Assembly: GCA_015501585.1 (NCBI GenBank)
Contig: JADNRY010000037.1
Coordinates: forward strand, 248,001 to 312,000
DNA length: 64,000 nt
Direction: 5' to 3'
From: Rhodocollybia butyracea
Lineage: Eukaryota > Basidiomycota > Agaricomycetes > Agaricales > Omphalotaceae
Position 1 is the first letter of the stretch; every line of letters begins with the position of its first letter. The notes under the pieces are model-generated. The model did not search any database and was not told the origin of the DNA. It was given only the letters and a program-made list of their open reading frames with translations. The position numbers and the translations under genes are program-made. This document shows positions 24,403 to 36,900 of this stretch, in pieces.

Positions 24403-24600
24403 CTCAGGCATCCTGTACAATGTATAATATGTGTATGCAGTATGGATTAATCGGCATGCCTCGGAATGGCTTGCCGAATTGTGGGAACATTATGTTTCAT
24501 TATTATTGAGAAAGCAGTGCTGGATTTCAATCCATCTTCAACGTTGACCGTGAAGATTTTGGACGAGCTGGTCTCGGTTCCCTCGAATATTTTCCCCCGA

Positions 24601-26568
24601 ATGAATACTACATCGATCAAGCTTCCGAGTGGTCAATACCTACTCACACGGATAGCATATACATCGCAAGAATCGCTGGGTGTCACAGTGAGCGCTATTC
24701 TTTCTTGCAGCCTCAACTATTATTAAACCCATATTCATCCAGTTTCTCCTCGGTGTGTCTACTTTGTCACTAGTGGCAGTTTTTGGACTACTGGCTGTCT
24801 TATCGGTGTGTCGAAGTCTGAATACATTCTTGTATAATATGTCGACGTTTGTTCACTAGCTCTCCGCTTTCCATACACGATCATACAATAAGGATGAACA
24901 CCTGTTTGTTAGAACCCATGTTGCTGCGTACTTCATCTCGCTTTTGTGTTGCGGCTTGATTCAAGGTGTGCATAATCAATCGTGCTGCGAATCAACACGC
25001 TGATATACATGAAGCAATTGGGTCCCTTTACAGCACTCGATGGGTTTATCTCGGTGCAGTTGTGCTGGATCAATCATGTACAACACAAGGTCTGCATCGT
25101 TTGCCTGTTTTTCTTTCTTCCGCTAATTACGGAGCATTTTAGGTGTGCTCAAACAAGTAGCGGACGTAGGGACCGCGCTATGGACCTTTGTGAGTCTGCT
25201 AACCATTAACTGGATGTAATCTCATAGCCTTGAAGATCATCTCTGTGCATACATTTTTTCTGCTTGTTCTTGAAGTCAACCCTAGTCGTTTTACTCTGTT
25301 TGGGACACTTGTTGCTGGCTGGTCGGGAATCTTCATGATCGTGATTCTAGGTCCTACTGTTCTTGATACGACAAGACGTGGCGCGTTCTGTGAGCTGACC
25401 CTGCCTTTTGGTATACCGACGGCACTGATGAGTGACTAGTTGGGATTTCTGGGTACTGGTGTTGGATATCAGACGGATACTCAATTCCCCGAATAACGTG
25501 AGTCCTCCTTTCGTCTTGGACTTCGGTTTGTGCTAATGTGAGTCTATAGGTTGGACTACCTTTTTGTAAGGCTACATTCCCAAGTTAGCGTTTATGACTT
25601 AACCGTGGTCGAAAGATGTTCCTGGCAGCATTTTCATGCTTTATTATCCATGGGCTTATTCATCTGCGCTTACGTGGGAACATGACCATGGAAGGCTGGC
25701 GCATGAAGTTCTACAAACGAGCACTGGAACGGCCTTCTGGATATCTTTTTGAAGACAAGGGAATGACCATTGCTGGTCAAATGCTTTTGTGAGTCTTTTT
25801 TTTTAATTGTGCGAAAAGTCGACACTGATGCCTTTTTAGGTTTCCCGTGAGTGTTAGGACGAGTTCGTACGAAGACCTCTATCGTTAACATGCAAATAAC
25901 AGATAGCATACAGTATCATGATTTCGCCCATAGCAGTCGCACGCTTTGCTGCTTGGAGTGGACGAACAGTTCCTTTCGAAGCTACTGTTTTCTGGTGCGT
26001 CTCATTATCTTGTCCGAATTATTGATATCCATTCAGCTTGTACAGTGAAACAGTGTTTCTTTTAGCAGGCTGTATAAATGTCACGCTGTTTTGTACATGT
26101 CGACAAATACTTCCTCCAGAATCTGTGACTCTGCTGAAGAGGTCGATATCTAGGCCCAAACCCATAAATTTCCAGCCTGCCTCAGATTCTACCTCGATGG
26201 AATCGGATCCATATTATGCAGCTTCTGCTACAATGACAGTTGGAGGATATGGGTTTAGCAACAAGTACAAGCAGGGGGATCAAGACTCGGAATCCGATGT
26301 TGAGAAAGGGACGGTTTCGAGTCGCATAAGCAGGGGTTCCAGTAACGTTTCTGAACTTACAGTGACACCTCCCCAAATACGTAGGTCATGGCGAAGAAAT
26401 CGTCCTCCCTCAGTGATCGTACCGATCCGTAGAATCAATTCGGCTACAGGTGAAGTTGAAGAGGTTTACAATGACGGCGATCATCTTCAAGCACGCAATG
26501 GAGACTTGAACGATCTTCATTCTATCAACCTCCATTCGGGCAACATACCTAGACCTCCTGGACTCTAA
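24601..26568 (+). CDS. seven-span G-protein-coupled-receptor-like protein
   Basis: The start at 24601 gives MNTTSIKLPSGQYLLTRIAY. Spliced segments in order: FLLGVSTLSLVAVFGLLAVL, DEHLFVRTHVAAYFISLLCC, GVLKQVADVGTALWTFIISV, HTFFLLVLEVN, TLVAGWSGIFMIVILGPTVL, FFGISGYWCWIS, MFLAAFSCFIIHGLIHLRLR, YSIMISPIAVARFAAWSGRT, FLLAGCINVTLFCTCRQILP, then a long cytosolic tail ending IPRPPGL. This order (short extracellular N-terminus, seven spans, a long third inner loop with ERPSGYLFEDKGMTIAG, and a charged tail) matches a mushroom receptor family related to cAMP/glucose-receptor-type GPCRs. A conserved pair CTTQGVLKQ / YWCW suggests a loop disulphide. Ligand unknown. All introns could be placed in frame (one acceptor is TTGAAG near 25235). 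It runs tail-to-tail with the DUF218 gene, 38 bp away. Confidence 0.68.
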
Positions 26569-26606
26569 CCGATGTATTAGATCAGTGTTGTATTACAGTT
26601 GGATAT

Positions 26607-27664
26607 TCAATTTACCCATGGTAGAATTCCATTATACAACGCAGGCTCGCACCACTCTAGCAGCCTGCGGAGCACTGGGGAAGAGGTGTGATAAGGATGG
26701 AATCGACGATAACGATTACGTGCTCTTCTCTTCTGGAGAAGATCGGAATGGCAACCATACAAGTCCTTTTCAAAAGACCGGCGCACATGTCCTTCCTTTT
26801 CTAAAGCAACAACGCTGTCCTCATCATAAATGCTGTCTATCCCCAAGTATTCAAACCGATTCTTTGGCCAGCGAATTGCCGCACGATGCAGATCGGTGAA
26901 TCTTCTTCGTTTCATCTCATAGCCTACAACGGTAATCTTGGATGGATATATCCCTGTGTACTCGTGGAACCGTGCTATGGAAAATAGCAAGTTCTGGTAC
27001 GAATCCAGAGCATAGTTTTCCGTCGTGGTTCGAATAGGCTGGCTAGTGTTCGGAAGAACACCAGATTGCAACGCCAGTCTCATATAAGATTCCGCTTCAG
27101 TTGTAGTTGACCCTTGGCGAGTCTGCCCGCTGCCCAGAAGTTTTGAGGCTAAATGTAACGCCAGAAAGAAGAAGCTCACCCGCTAAACACCAAAAGGGAG
27201 TGTTTATCTTGTAAAGATAACTTTGCTCTAAATCGATATGAGCTTAGACAAATGGTTGAGGGGAGAAGGGAACTTTACGCATGAGCGATGTGTTGATAGA
27301 ATGCCTCCAAGTGGCCACCACCCCGTTGATATGGCTCCAATATCCAAAGCGAATCATCCAGTCGATGTTCAGCATTCGCCCCTTGCCAGATGGCATGACC
27401 AGGAACAATAACAAGATGATTTAGATCTGCAAGTGAGCCGTCTTCATCGTCAGAGAATGTTGATAGAATGCTGTCGGGGGGCGCCGGGGCATCCAGATAG
27501 TTGAGAATGTTGAGAATGAGCAGTGAGATAGTAGTCAATGACAAGAGAATTAGTCCAAGATTGGTGATTCGCGCCCGAGAACGTAGACAGCCGTGGTTGG
27601 CGTGGATCGCTACCTTTTCGTACAGTCCCTTTGAGCGATGATAAGTAACAGGCCTGGGCAACAT
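26607..27664 (-). CDS. DUF218 domain protein, membrane-anchored
   Basis: The start at 27664 (MLPRPVTYHRSKGLYEK) is followed by one membrane span (NLGLILLSLTTISLLILNIL, about residues 34-53). The DUF218 fold then reads LNHLVIVPGHAIWQGANAE, LLVFSGGQTRQGSTTTEAES, ENYALDSYQNLLFSIARFHE and KITVVGYEMKRRRFTDLHRA. The conserved fungal C-terminus RRARNRYRRFHPYHTSSP and GILPW is present. Two introns (near 27190-27275) join the exons in phase. DUF218 proteins in bacteria act in envelope metabolism; the fungal branch is of unknown function. Length about 330 residues, complete. Confidence 0.8.
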
Positions 27665-28683
27665 GGTCGTTAGAAAAGGGGGCGGTAAAACATTGAGATA
27701 AACGTAAATGTACTAGGTATACATCCATTGACAGCTGACATTCCGTACTACCTCCTCAATTATTGCTGGACTAGGTGGTTCCTACTTAAGGAACCGCCAA
27801 ATTAGCAAGGGCCCGCGTACCTACGTGCAACAAGCTACGTGCAATAAGTGAACAATATTGTGGACAAGCATCTCACTAGTATGTCAGGCCCATGTTATGC
27901 CCTCAAACTTTTCCGGCCAAGCAGTGATACAATCGGTACAGAGTCCGAATCGGAACAGTCCGAACAGGGGCAATCACGTGGATCACCGAACAGTGAAAAC
28001 TCCTTCGAGAATCGACAAGTTTGTCAGCTCGATTGGACTGCCTTCTTGGTGGGCCAACTTGACAGACTTGATGCTTCTTGAACTCACCGAACTGTACCTC
28101 GAAAATTTCAGAAGTACGTTATGTTAGGACGGGGAACCGAACTTTCAGGCGACGTAACAGGAATTTTTGCCAAAATTGCAGCCCTTGAGACCTCCCACCG
28201 CTTGCGCGCGTTGGGCCTGTTCCCCGCTTGATTTGTAGGTGTGGATCCCAGCTGAAAGTTATGGAAACACGTCGCCGCATTGTTTCTGCATTTTTTCGAA
28301 CGGAGTAAACACCGGATCTCCGGCCCGCTTCTTCCTCGTTCAAGGTTGAAATGAAACTTTTCGACTTGATTTAGTACGGGAATTGTCCCGTCTACCATCT
28401 TGCCACGGATCTGTGCCTCCACATACACCACTTTGGTGCAGACACTGGAAGCCAGGCGTGCTCTATTTTTGAAAATTCATATATCAACGACACTCTGTGC
28501 ATTACCGTAATAACTCTTGCGCAGGACTCGATCTGCAAGACACTCAGAGTCGATACGGCGACAGCACGTTGGAAACAGGTGCACTCGCGACACACAATGA
28601 GGGAACCCTCCTTCTATACCACCTTGGGAATGCATTTCTCGATCTTCAAGACATAAATTCGTCTTTTTGAAAGCCCCATAGCA
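27665..28683. other. 1-kb divergent intergenic region
   Basis: Lies between the divergent DUF218 and aquaporin starts. It contains local repeats such as TACGTGCAA repeated at 27819-27845 and a GAATCGGAACAGTCCGAACAG tract near 27945. Minus-strand frames at 28108-28764 have no recognised domain and overlap the aquaporin start. I see no supportable gene. Confidence 0.45.
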
Positions 28684-30193
28684 ATGTCTACCACCTCCAT
28701 CGTCCATCTGAGCGACGTACAAACTCGGCCCAGAGCTTTTACCATTTGGGAAAAGTGCAGGCATTCATCAGCCCATTGGTTGGTAGAATGCTTCGCGGAA
28801 TTCGTACGTCACGTTGGTCTTCCAGTGTTCACTCCATAAAAGCTCTATCTAGCTCGGCGTATTCTTCTACGTTTACCTCGGCAAGTATCCAACTCAGTCT
28901 CTCTCATATACCCAGCTGAATACGAATTCTAGGTGTAGGATCTCAGGTTGGATACATAGTCAGCAATATATTGAAGCTTGAAGGGTTTGGCTGTAATTAA
29001 TATTCTCGCCTTACTACTTGACCCACTCCTCAAAGGCTTCTTAGCCCTTCTCCAGACTGGACTTGGTTATTTCGCTGGTATTGTTTTTGGTGTGTGGTGG
29101 ATGCAACACTTCCCTACCTCCAATTGACTTTTTGTTCTCCCCTCTACAGCAATCACAACATGCAGCTCAACAAGTGGGGGTCATTTTAACCCAGCTGCCA
29201 CCGTCGCGTTGGTCGTATTCAGAGGTTTCCCACCGCTAAAAGCTATAAGGTAATCGATAGTTTAACTGTATATGCATCTTACCACTTTGGTACCGCAGAT
29301 ACATCATCGCACAGATCCTTGGTTCATATGTAGCTTGTCTTTTGGTCCATGTCCAGTGGCATGATATGATCAAAGAAAGCGAACTTGCACTCGCCAGCGC
29401 GAACCTTCTCGAGTCGACTCTGTTTACTTCAGCCGGGCCAGCGGGAGCATTTGCATTTTATGTTCTTCCTGGTTCCAACTTGGCGAGGGTGTTCTTGAAC
29501 GAGTTTGTCACAGTATGTGTCTTTATAACTCCAGACTCGCTCGTCATAACTCTTAATTCAGGATACTTTATTGGCTATGGTGATATGGGGATCTCTTGAC
29601 CCGACGTCTCTAGTTGTTCCGCCGTCCTCTGCTCCTTGGGTGATTGCGATGGCTTTGTCGGTCTCTCCTATTTTGACTTTGCAAAATTTGACGTCTCGTA
29701 TCCAGCTGCTCTGCCATTTGGGGATTTTCTGGGCCAGGGTGTAAGAGATTCATTTTGGCCTTAAGTCGTTGAGCACTTACATGGTGTATGCTAGTGGCTG
29801 CCAATCCTGCCCGCGATTTGGGCGGGCGCTTTGCAGCCCTAACGATCTATGGAAAAGCTGGTTAGTTAATTTTTGTTTACATGGAAGTTGTCCTCCTGAT
29901 TGTGTTATATCATATGAAGCGAGCGGGGGAAAGTATGCTGCTATCGCAGCGCTCACCGCTTTCCCTGCGACCATATTCGGAGTACTACTGTATGAAATAT
30001 TCCTCGCTGATTCTGCTCGAGGTGAGTCTATTCAATCATTGCCTTGTTTTCACTGGCTATTTTCCAACTAATTTCCTCAGTGATCCCTTCGGCCCAACGA
30101 GAATTTATGGATGCGCATCACTTCCATGCACGAAACACTGCACGAACTTTGTTGTCAGACACTTCTAAAAAAAAAGTTGACATCGTCGTGTAA
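28684..30193 (+). CDS. aquaporin / major intrinsic protein
   Basis: A channel of the MIP family for water or small solutes. The start at 28684 gives MSTTSIVHLSDVQTRPRAFT, then WLVECFAEF, LGVFFYVYLGVGSQVGYIVS, LLQTGLGYFAGIVF and the first pore motif SGGHFNPAAT. Next are KAIRYIIAQILGSYVACLLV, GPAGAFAFYVLPGSNLARVF, MAFCSAIWGFSGPG and the second pore motif LAANPARDLGGRFAALTIYG, then ATIFGVLLYEIFLADSAR. Both NPA boxes are intact. About nine introns. The one at 28881-28932 must be GC-AG (GCAAGT donor), since no GT donor keeps YVYLGVGSQ in frame. The intron before the second NPA uses the donor GTAAGA near 29750. The stop at 30191-30193 overlaps a donor-like GTAAGT, so the tail could continue to about 30480. 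Confidence 0.85.
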
Positions 30194-30684
30194 GTATAGC
30201 ATACACTCGCGCATACTTTATGCAAACGCTTGGATCTTTGTAACGTAACCGTTCTTCGATCGCAAGTTCTCAGGAGCCCGACTTGCGAAGGAAACTGATA
30301 ATCGAGAAGTTCAAGCTGTCAGTCTTGCACGTTCATCTTTTCTTTGCTTCCTCTATGGGGGTTCTTATTGTTATAAAATACACGCATATGATAAATACAT
30401 TCTACCTGCATTGTACGGGTGGCGGACGGTTATCCAGAACACGATGGGCGTTTTCAGTTGTACAACGGCTTCCATGACCATCATTGTATTCCGGGGAGTC
30501 TAAAGTTTTGGCTTGCGTTTCGTCTCCTCTGGAGATTGTTCCTTTCAGTAAAAACGACAAGGCTCGACTTTTCCCCCGAGGCTACGGCATTCATTTACCA
30601 GTATAAATTGCTTTCGCTCGGGAGCTTCAGCTTGATATCTAATTTTACGACAAGGTTACACATATCCCTCTGAGCTGTGATAAT
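30194..30684. other. convergent intergenic region
   Basis: 491 bases between the ends of the aquaporin and HAD genes. It could contain a further C-terminal aquaporin exon (frame around 30270-30480) and both 3' untranslated regions. No independent gene recognised. Confidence 0.4.
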
Positions 30685-32462
30685 CTATTTATCAACTCTT
30701 GACATTTCCCTCTCTACAGCCCACCTCACGGCTTCTTCCACATCCGGAGCTTCGTGCGTTGGAAGATGTGTCGGTGGGATACCGGATGTAGGATTGTATA
30801 CCCCTGTATGGACTAGAACAGAATCCCATCCAGCTCCATTCGCCCCTGCGATGTCTATGTATAATATCAGAGCCGGACTGAACCAAACCAAAAGGAAACT
30901 ATGCACGAACCAGATTCAGGGTTGTCTGGGCACGATGTGGCGCGAGATCAGTTGTCTCAAAACACTTATTATTCGAAGAGTTTTGACATACCTCCAATCA
31001 TATACCTAAATTTTTGAGTTTATCAGGAAGCTGTTGGTGATTGGTCAATCACTCACATATTGGGGAGTTCGCCAACACCATAAATATCGTTCAAAAGATT
31101 ATGGAGAACGCGACGTGCATATTCATATGTGGGTTTGGTTGGCTTACCAAATTGGACGTAAGGATACTCCGATCCTGTTAGCTTCTAGCAGGAACAGAAG
31201 ATGGGTGAATATGATAAGTCGAAGTTAAAAATCTGTGGCCCTTACCTTGTACACCGCTTGAAACGATTCACGGAACGCGCCCTGTCCAAGCCTTGGTTGA
31301 GGGAAATCGGACTTCCACAGTAGGTCTGGGTTGCAGAAAATGACTTGAATTGGATTAGTTTGTTGTGTGTTTGTGTCAACATAAGGATTTCCCAGTATTC
31401 CACCAGACTGAATAATATCACACATAATCTGCACTGTTAAGACAGGGATGAGCATGAATTCAAAAGCCTCAGTTTGAATCTCAGACCATCTACTCCCCAG
31501 TTCCTAGGATCATGGAAGACGAATATAGCGGAGATTGGAGTGATTGAAAAGTCTATTGGCTTGAGCAATCTACTTAGTCAAGAGTGACTCTGAAAATATC
31601 AAAAACCCACCTTGGCCAAAGCAAATTCGGCTTCGGCGTGTATGAATGGCCATATACTTTGCATTGGGGTTAGGAAAAACGCAAGTAAATGAGACTGAGG
31701 GAAGCGCCTTACGCTGGATTCCATGCTAACAGATCAATTGTCGTGTAGGCTTTGCGAAATCCATAACTAGGAAGTGGAAGCTATGACACTGCCAGGACAG
31801 TGAAACTTTGGAAGAAAACCTACCTCTCTGCTACCTTTCGCATCGTGTCTCCACGACCACCCAAGCATAAAATAGCTTTTTCAGCATATTCTTGAACGTA
31901 ACACTTCAGAATAGTATGAGCTTGGATGACTTGAGAAGGAGATATCTAATGTGGTGTAAGTAAGATAGTTCAACAAAAGCGGATGTTGTTTGTACTTGAA
32001 CATCAAGGCGAGATGATAACTTTTGTGCACGTTCTTGTTCTGTATATCCTCCTCCATTGGTCAACTATGTATATGCAGCACATTATTATAAACGAGATTT
32101 TTGAAACCTCAAGTCTCACCAAAATGTAGGGTATCTTTCTGTTAACGTTTGATACGGTCGGATTCGTCCTAGAGCATAATGTAAATCAACACGCACACTT
32201 TGAGAGGGTTATCTCCGTCTAAAATTCTAAGAGCATTTCGAGCTTTCGGAAGAGGATCAAGGCCACCCATTAACACGCCATCCTGGCAACTAGAAGATAA
32301 GAGCTTGATGTGAGCATCTTGAATAAGTAGACTCACTATATCAAAAGCAAATCCGAGAGGTGGCCGACGACTCTCGGATTTTGTTTGTATATTCCTGAGG
32401 AGTGGGGCCTGCCTGGTGAATCGTGGCGACTTTGCAGGCCAAGGGAGTTTGCTACGTAACAT
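30685..32462 (-). CDS. HAD-superfamily protein, CECR5/YKR070W type, probably mitochondrial
   Basis: The start at 32462 encodes a basic leader (MLRSKLPWPAKSPRFTRQAP) fitting mitochondrial import. HAD motif I, FAFDIDGVL, is split by an intron (acceptor TTGCCAG) and is followed by MGGLDPLPKARNALRILDG. A Ser/Thr motif region, IQVIFCNPDLLWKSDFPQPR, then LGQGAFRESFQAVYK, matches the family. Motif IV (MYMIGDNPESDIAGANGAGW) is only formed when two tiny exons, 30992-31005 (14 nt) and 30911-30925 (15 nt), are joined. The end reads SVLVHTGVYNP and DVEEAVRWAVEREMSRVDK. About ten introns in 1.8 kb. Members of this group are predicted phosphatases without a settled substrate. It is divergent from the Mtf2-like gene with only 58 bp between the starts. 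Confidence 0.85.
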
Positions 32463-32520
32463 GGACGCGAAGTTGGAGAAAAAGATTAGACGCCCAAATC
32501 GCGCTTTGACCTTGACTGTA
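32463..32520. promoter_or_regulatory. 58-bp shared divergent promoter
   Basis: The whole space between the start codons of two genes predicted to encode mitochondrial proteins. Each promoter must therefore overlap the other or the neighbouring coding region. Confidence 0.5.
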
Positions 32521-33773
32521 ATGAACAAGTTTTCGCGAAATATTTGCAAGATACGACGGCAAAGCAGTGAGTTTTTCACTTTAAAAACGTGAAAATGCGT
32601 CATCTCATGCTGATAATTCAGCTCTTCGTACAGCAATATGTGATCCCTGCTCTTCTTCTGGACCTTGTCGTAGAATACAGAGCTATTCCACAGATACATC
32701 AGGGAATGCAAAGAAACCGTACGTGTTTTGAGCCCGTAAACTTTCAAATAAGATGAACCTCAAATCTCCTCAGAAAATCGGACAAAACAACTTCAATATT
32801 CAACCAAGAAGGAGACGCATGGGATCACGTCTTCAAAGACATCCAAAACATGCCTCCTCTCACCCCATTCGCTCTTAAAAATCCTATCCGTACGGTTCCT
32901 CGACAAAGCCGTAAACAAGAAATGACAGCGTCAGAATTGAACGCGTTCGATGATATGTTCAACATGATATTTAATGCCGTCTCTGAACAGAAAATTACCG
33001 ACAAGGGTCCCATGAACGCTCGCCTTGGTGGGGGGCTGGGTGATATTTTCGGAAAACTGCGTAAGCATTCGAAACGGATGAGATGGACAACAGAGGCAGA
33101 AGAATTGTTGGATCGAAAGAAGGAGGCTATGGACTTGTGCGAAACAGACCAGGAGCTTTTGGAATGGACCATACGAGAGGTGTTCGACGAGTCAAAGAAG
33201 CTCGAAGCCGCTTCTAGGGAAGCTCTTCAGAATATCAATAACGATCCAAAGACATCCACGGAAAGTTTGCCGGTACTACAGTCACCCATATATCCCCATC
33301 TTCTCGCCCTCCTCATGCGCTCCTTCCGTGATAAGTACCAGGATCCCCATCTTGCACTGGCAATCTTTGACCACGCTCGAAACCTCTCTATTCCTTCATA
33401 TGTGTTTGGATGTACAACCCTTGCTTACAACGAACTCATTCAAACCAAGTGGACCCATTTTCGTGATCTAAAGGGTGTTCATGATGCTCTACAGGAGATG
33501 GTAGTCAATGGGGTTGGTATCGACAATAACACCCGAAAGATTGTTGATGTGTTAAGGCGCGAGGCGGGAGAACGCAACCTTGGGGTTGAGGACGAGTATG
33601 TAGGTGAAGGGGAGCTCTGGAATGCCCTCGAGTCAATCGAATCACTTGTCAAACAACCTGAATCTCAGTCGGACAAGCCCAAATGGGATCAGTGGAAGTC
33701 GTCAGATCAAGATGACAAGGATTGGGGATTTGATAATTGGGAGCCTTCAACGAACTCAGCGTTCAACAGATAG
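32521..33773 (+). CDS. Mtf2-like mitochondrial RNA-processing/translation factor
   Basis: A model of three exons. The first (start 32521) gives MNKFSRNICKIRRQS, a basic mitochondrial leader with no acidic residue. An intron (GTGAGT...AATTCAG) leads to TAICDPCSSSGPCRRIQSYS. A second intron (GTACGT...CTCCTCAG) leads to SDKTTSIFNQEGDAWDHVFK and DIQNMPPLTPFALKNPIR in the long exon to 33773. The C-terminal half, RWTTEAEELLDRKKEAMDLC, then PHLLALLMRSFRDKYQDPHL, ALAIFDHARNLSIPSYVFGC and TTLAYNELIQTKW, matches the Mtf2-like C-terminal domain, a helical repeat involved in mitochondrial mRNA metabolism (Nam1/Mtf2 in yeast). The tail is acidic (WKSSDQDDKDWGFDNWEP). The in-frame stop at 32752 is what forced the upstream exon. 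Confidence 0.75.
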
Positions 33774-33981
33774 ACACCTATTCGTAATTTCGTATAATTG
33801 CATAGAATGTACACATGGATAAAGATTAGAAGCAAAAAGGCAAAGTAAGATTGAGAAGCGCAAATGCAGATTATCTATTAGTTGTCAATACCGGATGGTT
33901 TATAGGAAGTTTTAAATAAAATTTGCAGATATACATACAACATAGCACGAAAACCCAAAGAAAAGAACATGTTTTTATCCT

Positions 33982-36900
33982 TTAATGTTGAATAGGTCGA
34001 GCTCTAGATTTTGATTTACGTGGAGCGGGGGAGGTTTGTACAGCACCAAGTCCATGAGCTGGTATATAGTTGGTGTCAATCTCTCCACACTTGAGATGAA
34101 GAAGCAGATTATAAACAAATATCTGCTCGTATCTACCATAACAAACGATGTTAATCGCAATTGCACAAGAACAACAAAGCAAACAACTCACTGTGCATTA
34201 GTAAACACAACAGACATCGAATCCGAATTACACCTCAACACATTCGGAGCCATCACTAGTGCCAAATTGGCGGGCGTCATCTTGGTCGCACCCTGTACCC
34301 TCTCCTCTAAAAACAGCTGGAGGAAGCTAATCACAAAAAGAACGACCCGCCTACTAATCGTCGGGAGGCGCTTAATGATATGCACACATGCCTCGGGATC
34401 TTTTGAACTTGTGATGCATTCATTGTACATTTCCTCTGGAACCAAAGGCTCCAACAACTCTCTGAGCCAGAGTTTCATGAGCGACGCAAGAACGTTTGGA
34501 TCATCCACGCCTTCCAAGTTGTAGTATCCACGGTCGATACGGAGTTTGAGATCGGATACCGAGTCGCCATCGCCTGGTACGCGGAAGATACCTTCGGATT
34601 TGGTACCACCCAAGGCAAGGATTCCGTCTGCAAGGAAGGGGAGAATGATGGGGACTTTTTGTTGAGGGTAATTTCTTTCTTGGAGACGGATGATGGCGTC
34701 AAGGGATTCTCCGAAGGTCGAAGGGTTGAATGCTGCATCCTGGAAAGAGCCTCAGTGTCAAAGAACTCAAAAAAAAATACAAGTAAACGTACGGAGGCAG
34801 TCTCGATCTCGGATATGTTGGGCGGTTTCCCTCGAGGTCCCTTCTTAGAAATAGCATCGAGGCGGCGTAAACCAAACTTGGCCATAACGTCAGTCCGCCC
34901 CTCGTGCTGGGAGAGATGGGTCTGCATGAATGACCGCAAATAGGTTTCGAAATCCTTGGAAGGAGGAAATGTGATGAGAAGAACGCAAAGTAATTGCCAG
35001 CCTTTGAATACGCTTTCACTATCAGCACAAGAGTCAATCAGAGCATTAGTCATAGAAGTGGTAGAGGCTTACGGATTTGGATTTTTCGTGAGTTGTTTCA
35101 TTACTTGACAGTATATTTCGTCGCGTAATTCTCCATGGGTTAGTCCTTCCCCCAACAGCCACCGTTCTTCCTCCAACACGTTACTATTAGAGGAAGAATG
35201 TCCGAGAGATGTCGTGGACGAGTTGATAGGAGAGACCGTCGAAACATGTTCAGAGGGTGCACGAACGCCCACACTTTTGTCCTTTTCCCGGTCTCCCATG
35301 ATGTGCTGGACGACCTTGAATATTTTGACAGCATCACGATTAAGATTGCCTTTCAGTGTAAGAAGGGGCGAGTGTAAAGGAGCCTAATAGATCACTGTTA
35401 TAGATATTGACATCTATGATAAAAGAGCTTACTTTTTGCCATGTCATCAACTGTGCGACAGGAATCCGACGCTTGAAGATGAAGCCAGAACGATGTGTAG
35501 AAAAATATTGTTTTGCGTATGCCGATTGGGAAAATTGTAGGATATCCGATGCGAGGTCGTGCGGGAGGGCAGGGTATAATCTGCAGCACATGTGAGAGGA
35601 GTAAAAGGAGGAATAATTGTAAGCGCTGACCCAGAACTCAATGTTGTAGATGGCGTCGGATGGAGAGGGACTGCGGGTTCAACAGGTATGGGCTTCCCGG
35701 CTGCGCGATTTTTCACCGGACTCATATCCATTGTGGCGGCTGTACACATGGTGACATATATTTCAGAACATAAGCAATATACCAGAAAAGTAGGCAACGA
35801 ACCGTGATTGAGGATCGGTGCACTGATTTCCTTGCCAAGCACAGTGGCGCCAGAGATGTTACGACCGGTGCGATGATCTGGGGCGTTGGGCAACGGAGGA
35901 ATCCGGGTGCGATGGGGAGAAGGGGATTTCTGAGGAGAAGTAGGTACGGATTTTGATGAACCGCTGTGAGAGCTTTTCGGTGAAAGATCTATATTACTCT
36001 CGGACGGAGAAGTAGTGAGAAGTTCAATGGCAGCGTTGAGACTCTGCGGTTGTGCGGGTTTACGAGATACATAGGAAGATGATTTTGAGCGTGTACGGAC
36101 TGGTGATTCCGGTGTAGTTGCATTGCCATTGGAGTAGGTCGGAGTTTTCGCAGCGTGGTTCGATTTTGTGGGAGAATGTTGGGAAGGAGCGGGAGATGGA
36201 GGTACAGATACATCGGTGGCATAAGGTGACGCAGGAATAGGTGGCAGTCGTGTCGATCCATTACGGCCTAGTTCATTAGAGAAGGATCGACGGACGCTAG
36301 AACTTTGCTTTTTGCCGTTGGGTGAAGCATGTTTTCCGTTTGGAGAAAGCAGTGAGGTGTCCTGGCCATTAGTAAAAGTTTGAGAACGTCGAAAAGAAGG
36401 CGACTCGGGGATTTGAGCTAGTTTAGAGCCCAGTTCGTCGGGGATTGACCGCGAAAATCGATTTGAGAGCCGCCGGCCTAGCGCAGTGTTCTATTGTGAT
36501 AGACTTAGACGCAAGATGTGAACTGAAAGCATCATTTACGGACCTGTAAAATGCCAAGGGGTATCACAAAGCCATCTGGACGTTCCCAGACTGTTGCATG
36601 TGTCTTGTTGTGATAATAATAAGGCAAGCCGCCTCGAGATTCGTCTGCCAGCTCCCACCATTCACCTTCTTCACTCAATGGAAGTCTACTCTGCCATCGT
36701 CAAGTAGTTGTTGAGTGCTGAAAAATGTTATTGCTTACACAAAGTTTCCCGTCGGAGGATCCCAACTAACTTGTCCAGTTGCTGGGCAGGCGAAAAAAGA
36801 TGTTTGTGTCTGTACACTGTTGAATGAAAGACAGGTGGGTTTTGGTAGAGTTTACACACCTCTGGATCTACCAAAGTCACCCAGAAATTTGCGCCCCATT

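Noticed and set aside
25185..25240. Apparent frame break in the GPCR-like gene after ALWTF
   Set aside because: Using the acceptor TTGAAG instead of ATAG restores the frame (WTFIISVHTF), so no damage is needed.
28785..28870. Stop codon in the aquaporin N-terminus
   Set aside because: The stop falls in an intron (GTACGT...CTATCTAG); the spliced frame is open.
30905..30930. Loss of the Gly in HAD motif IV (reading CPDNPESD)
   Set aside because: That reading runs through an intron. With the two micro-exons the normal GDNPESD is formed.
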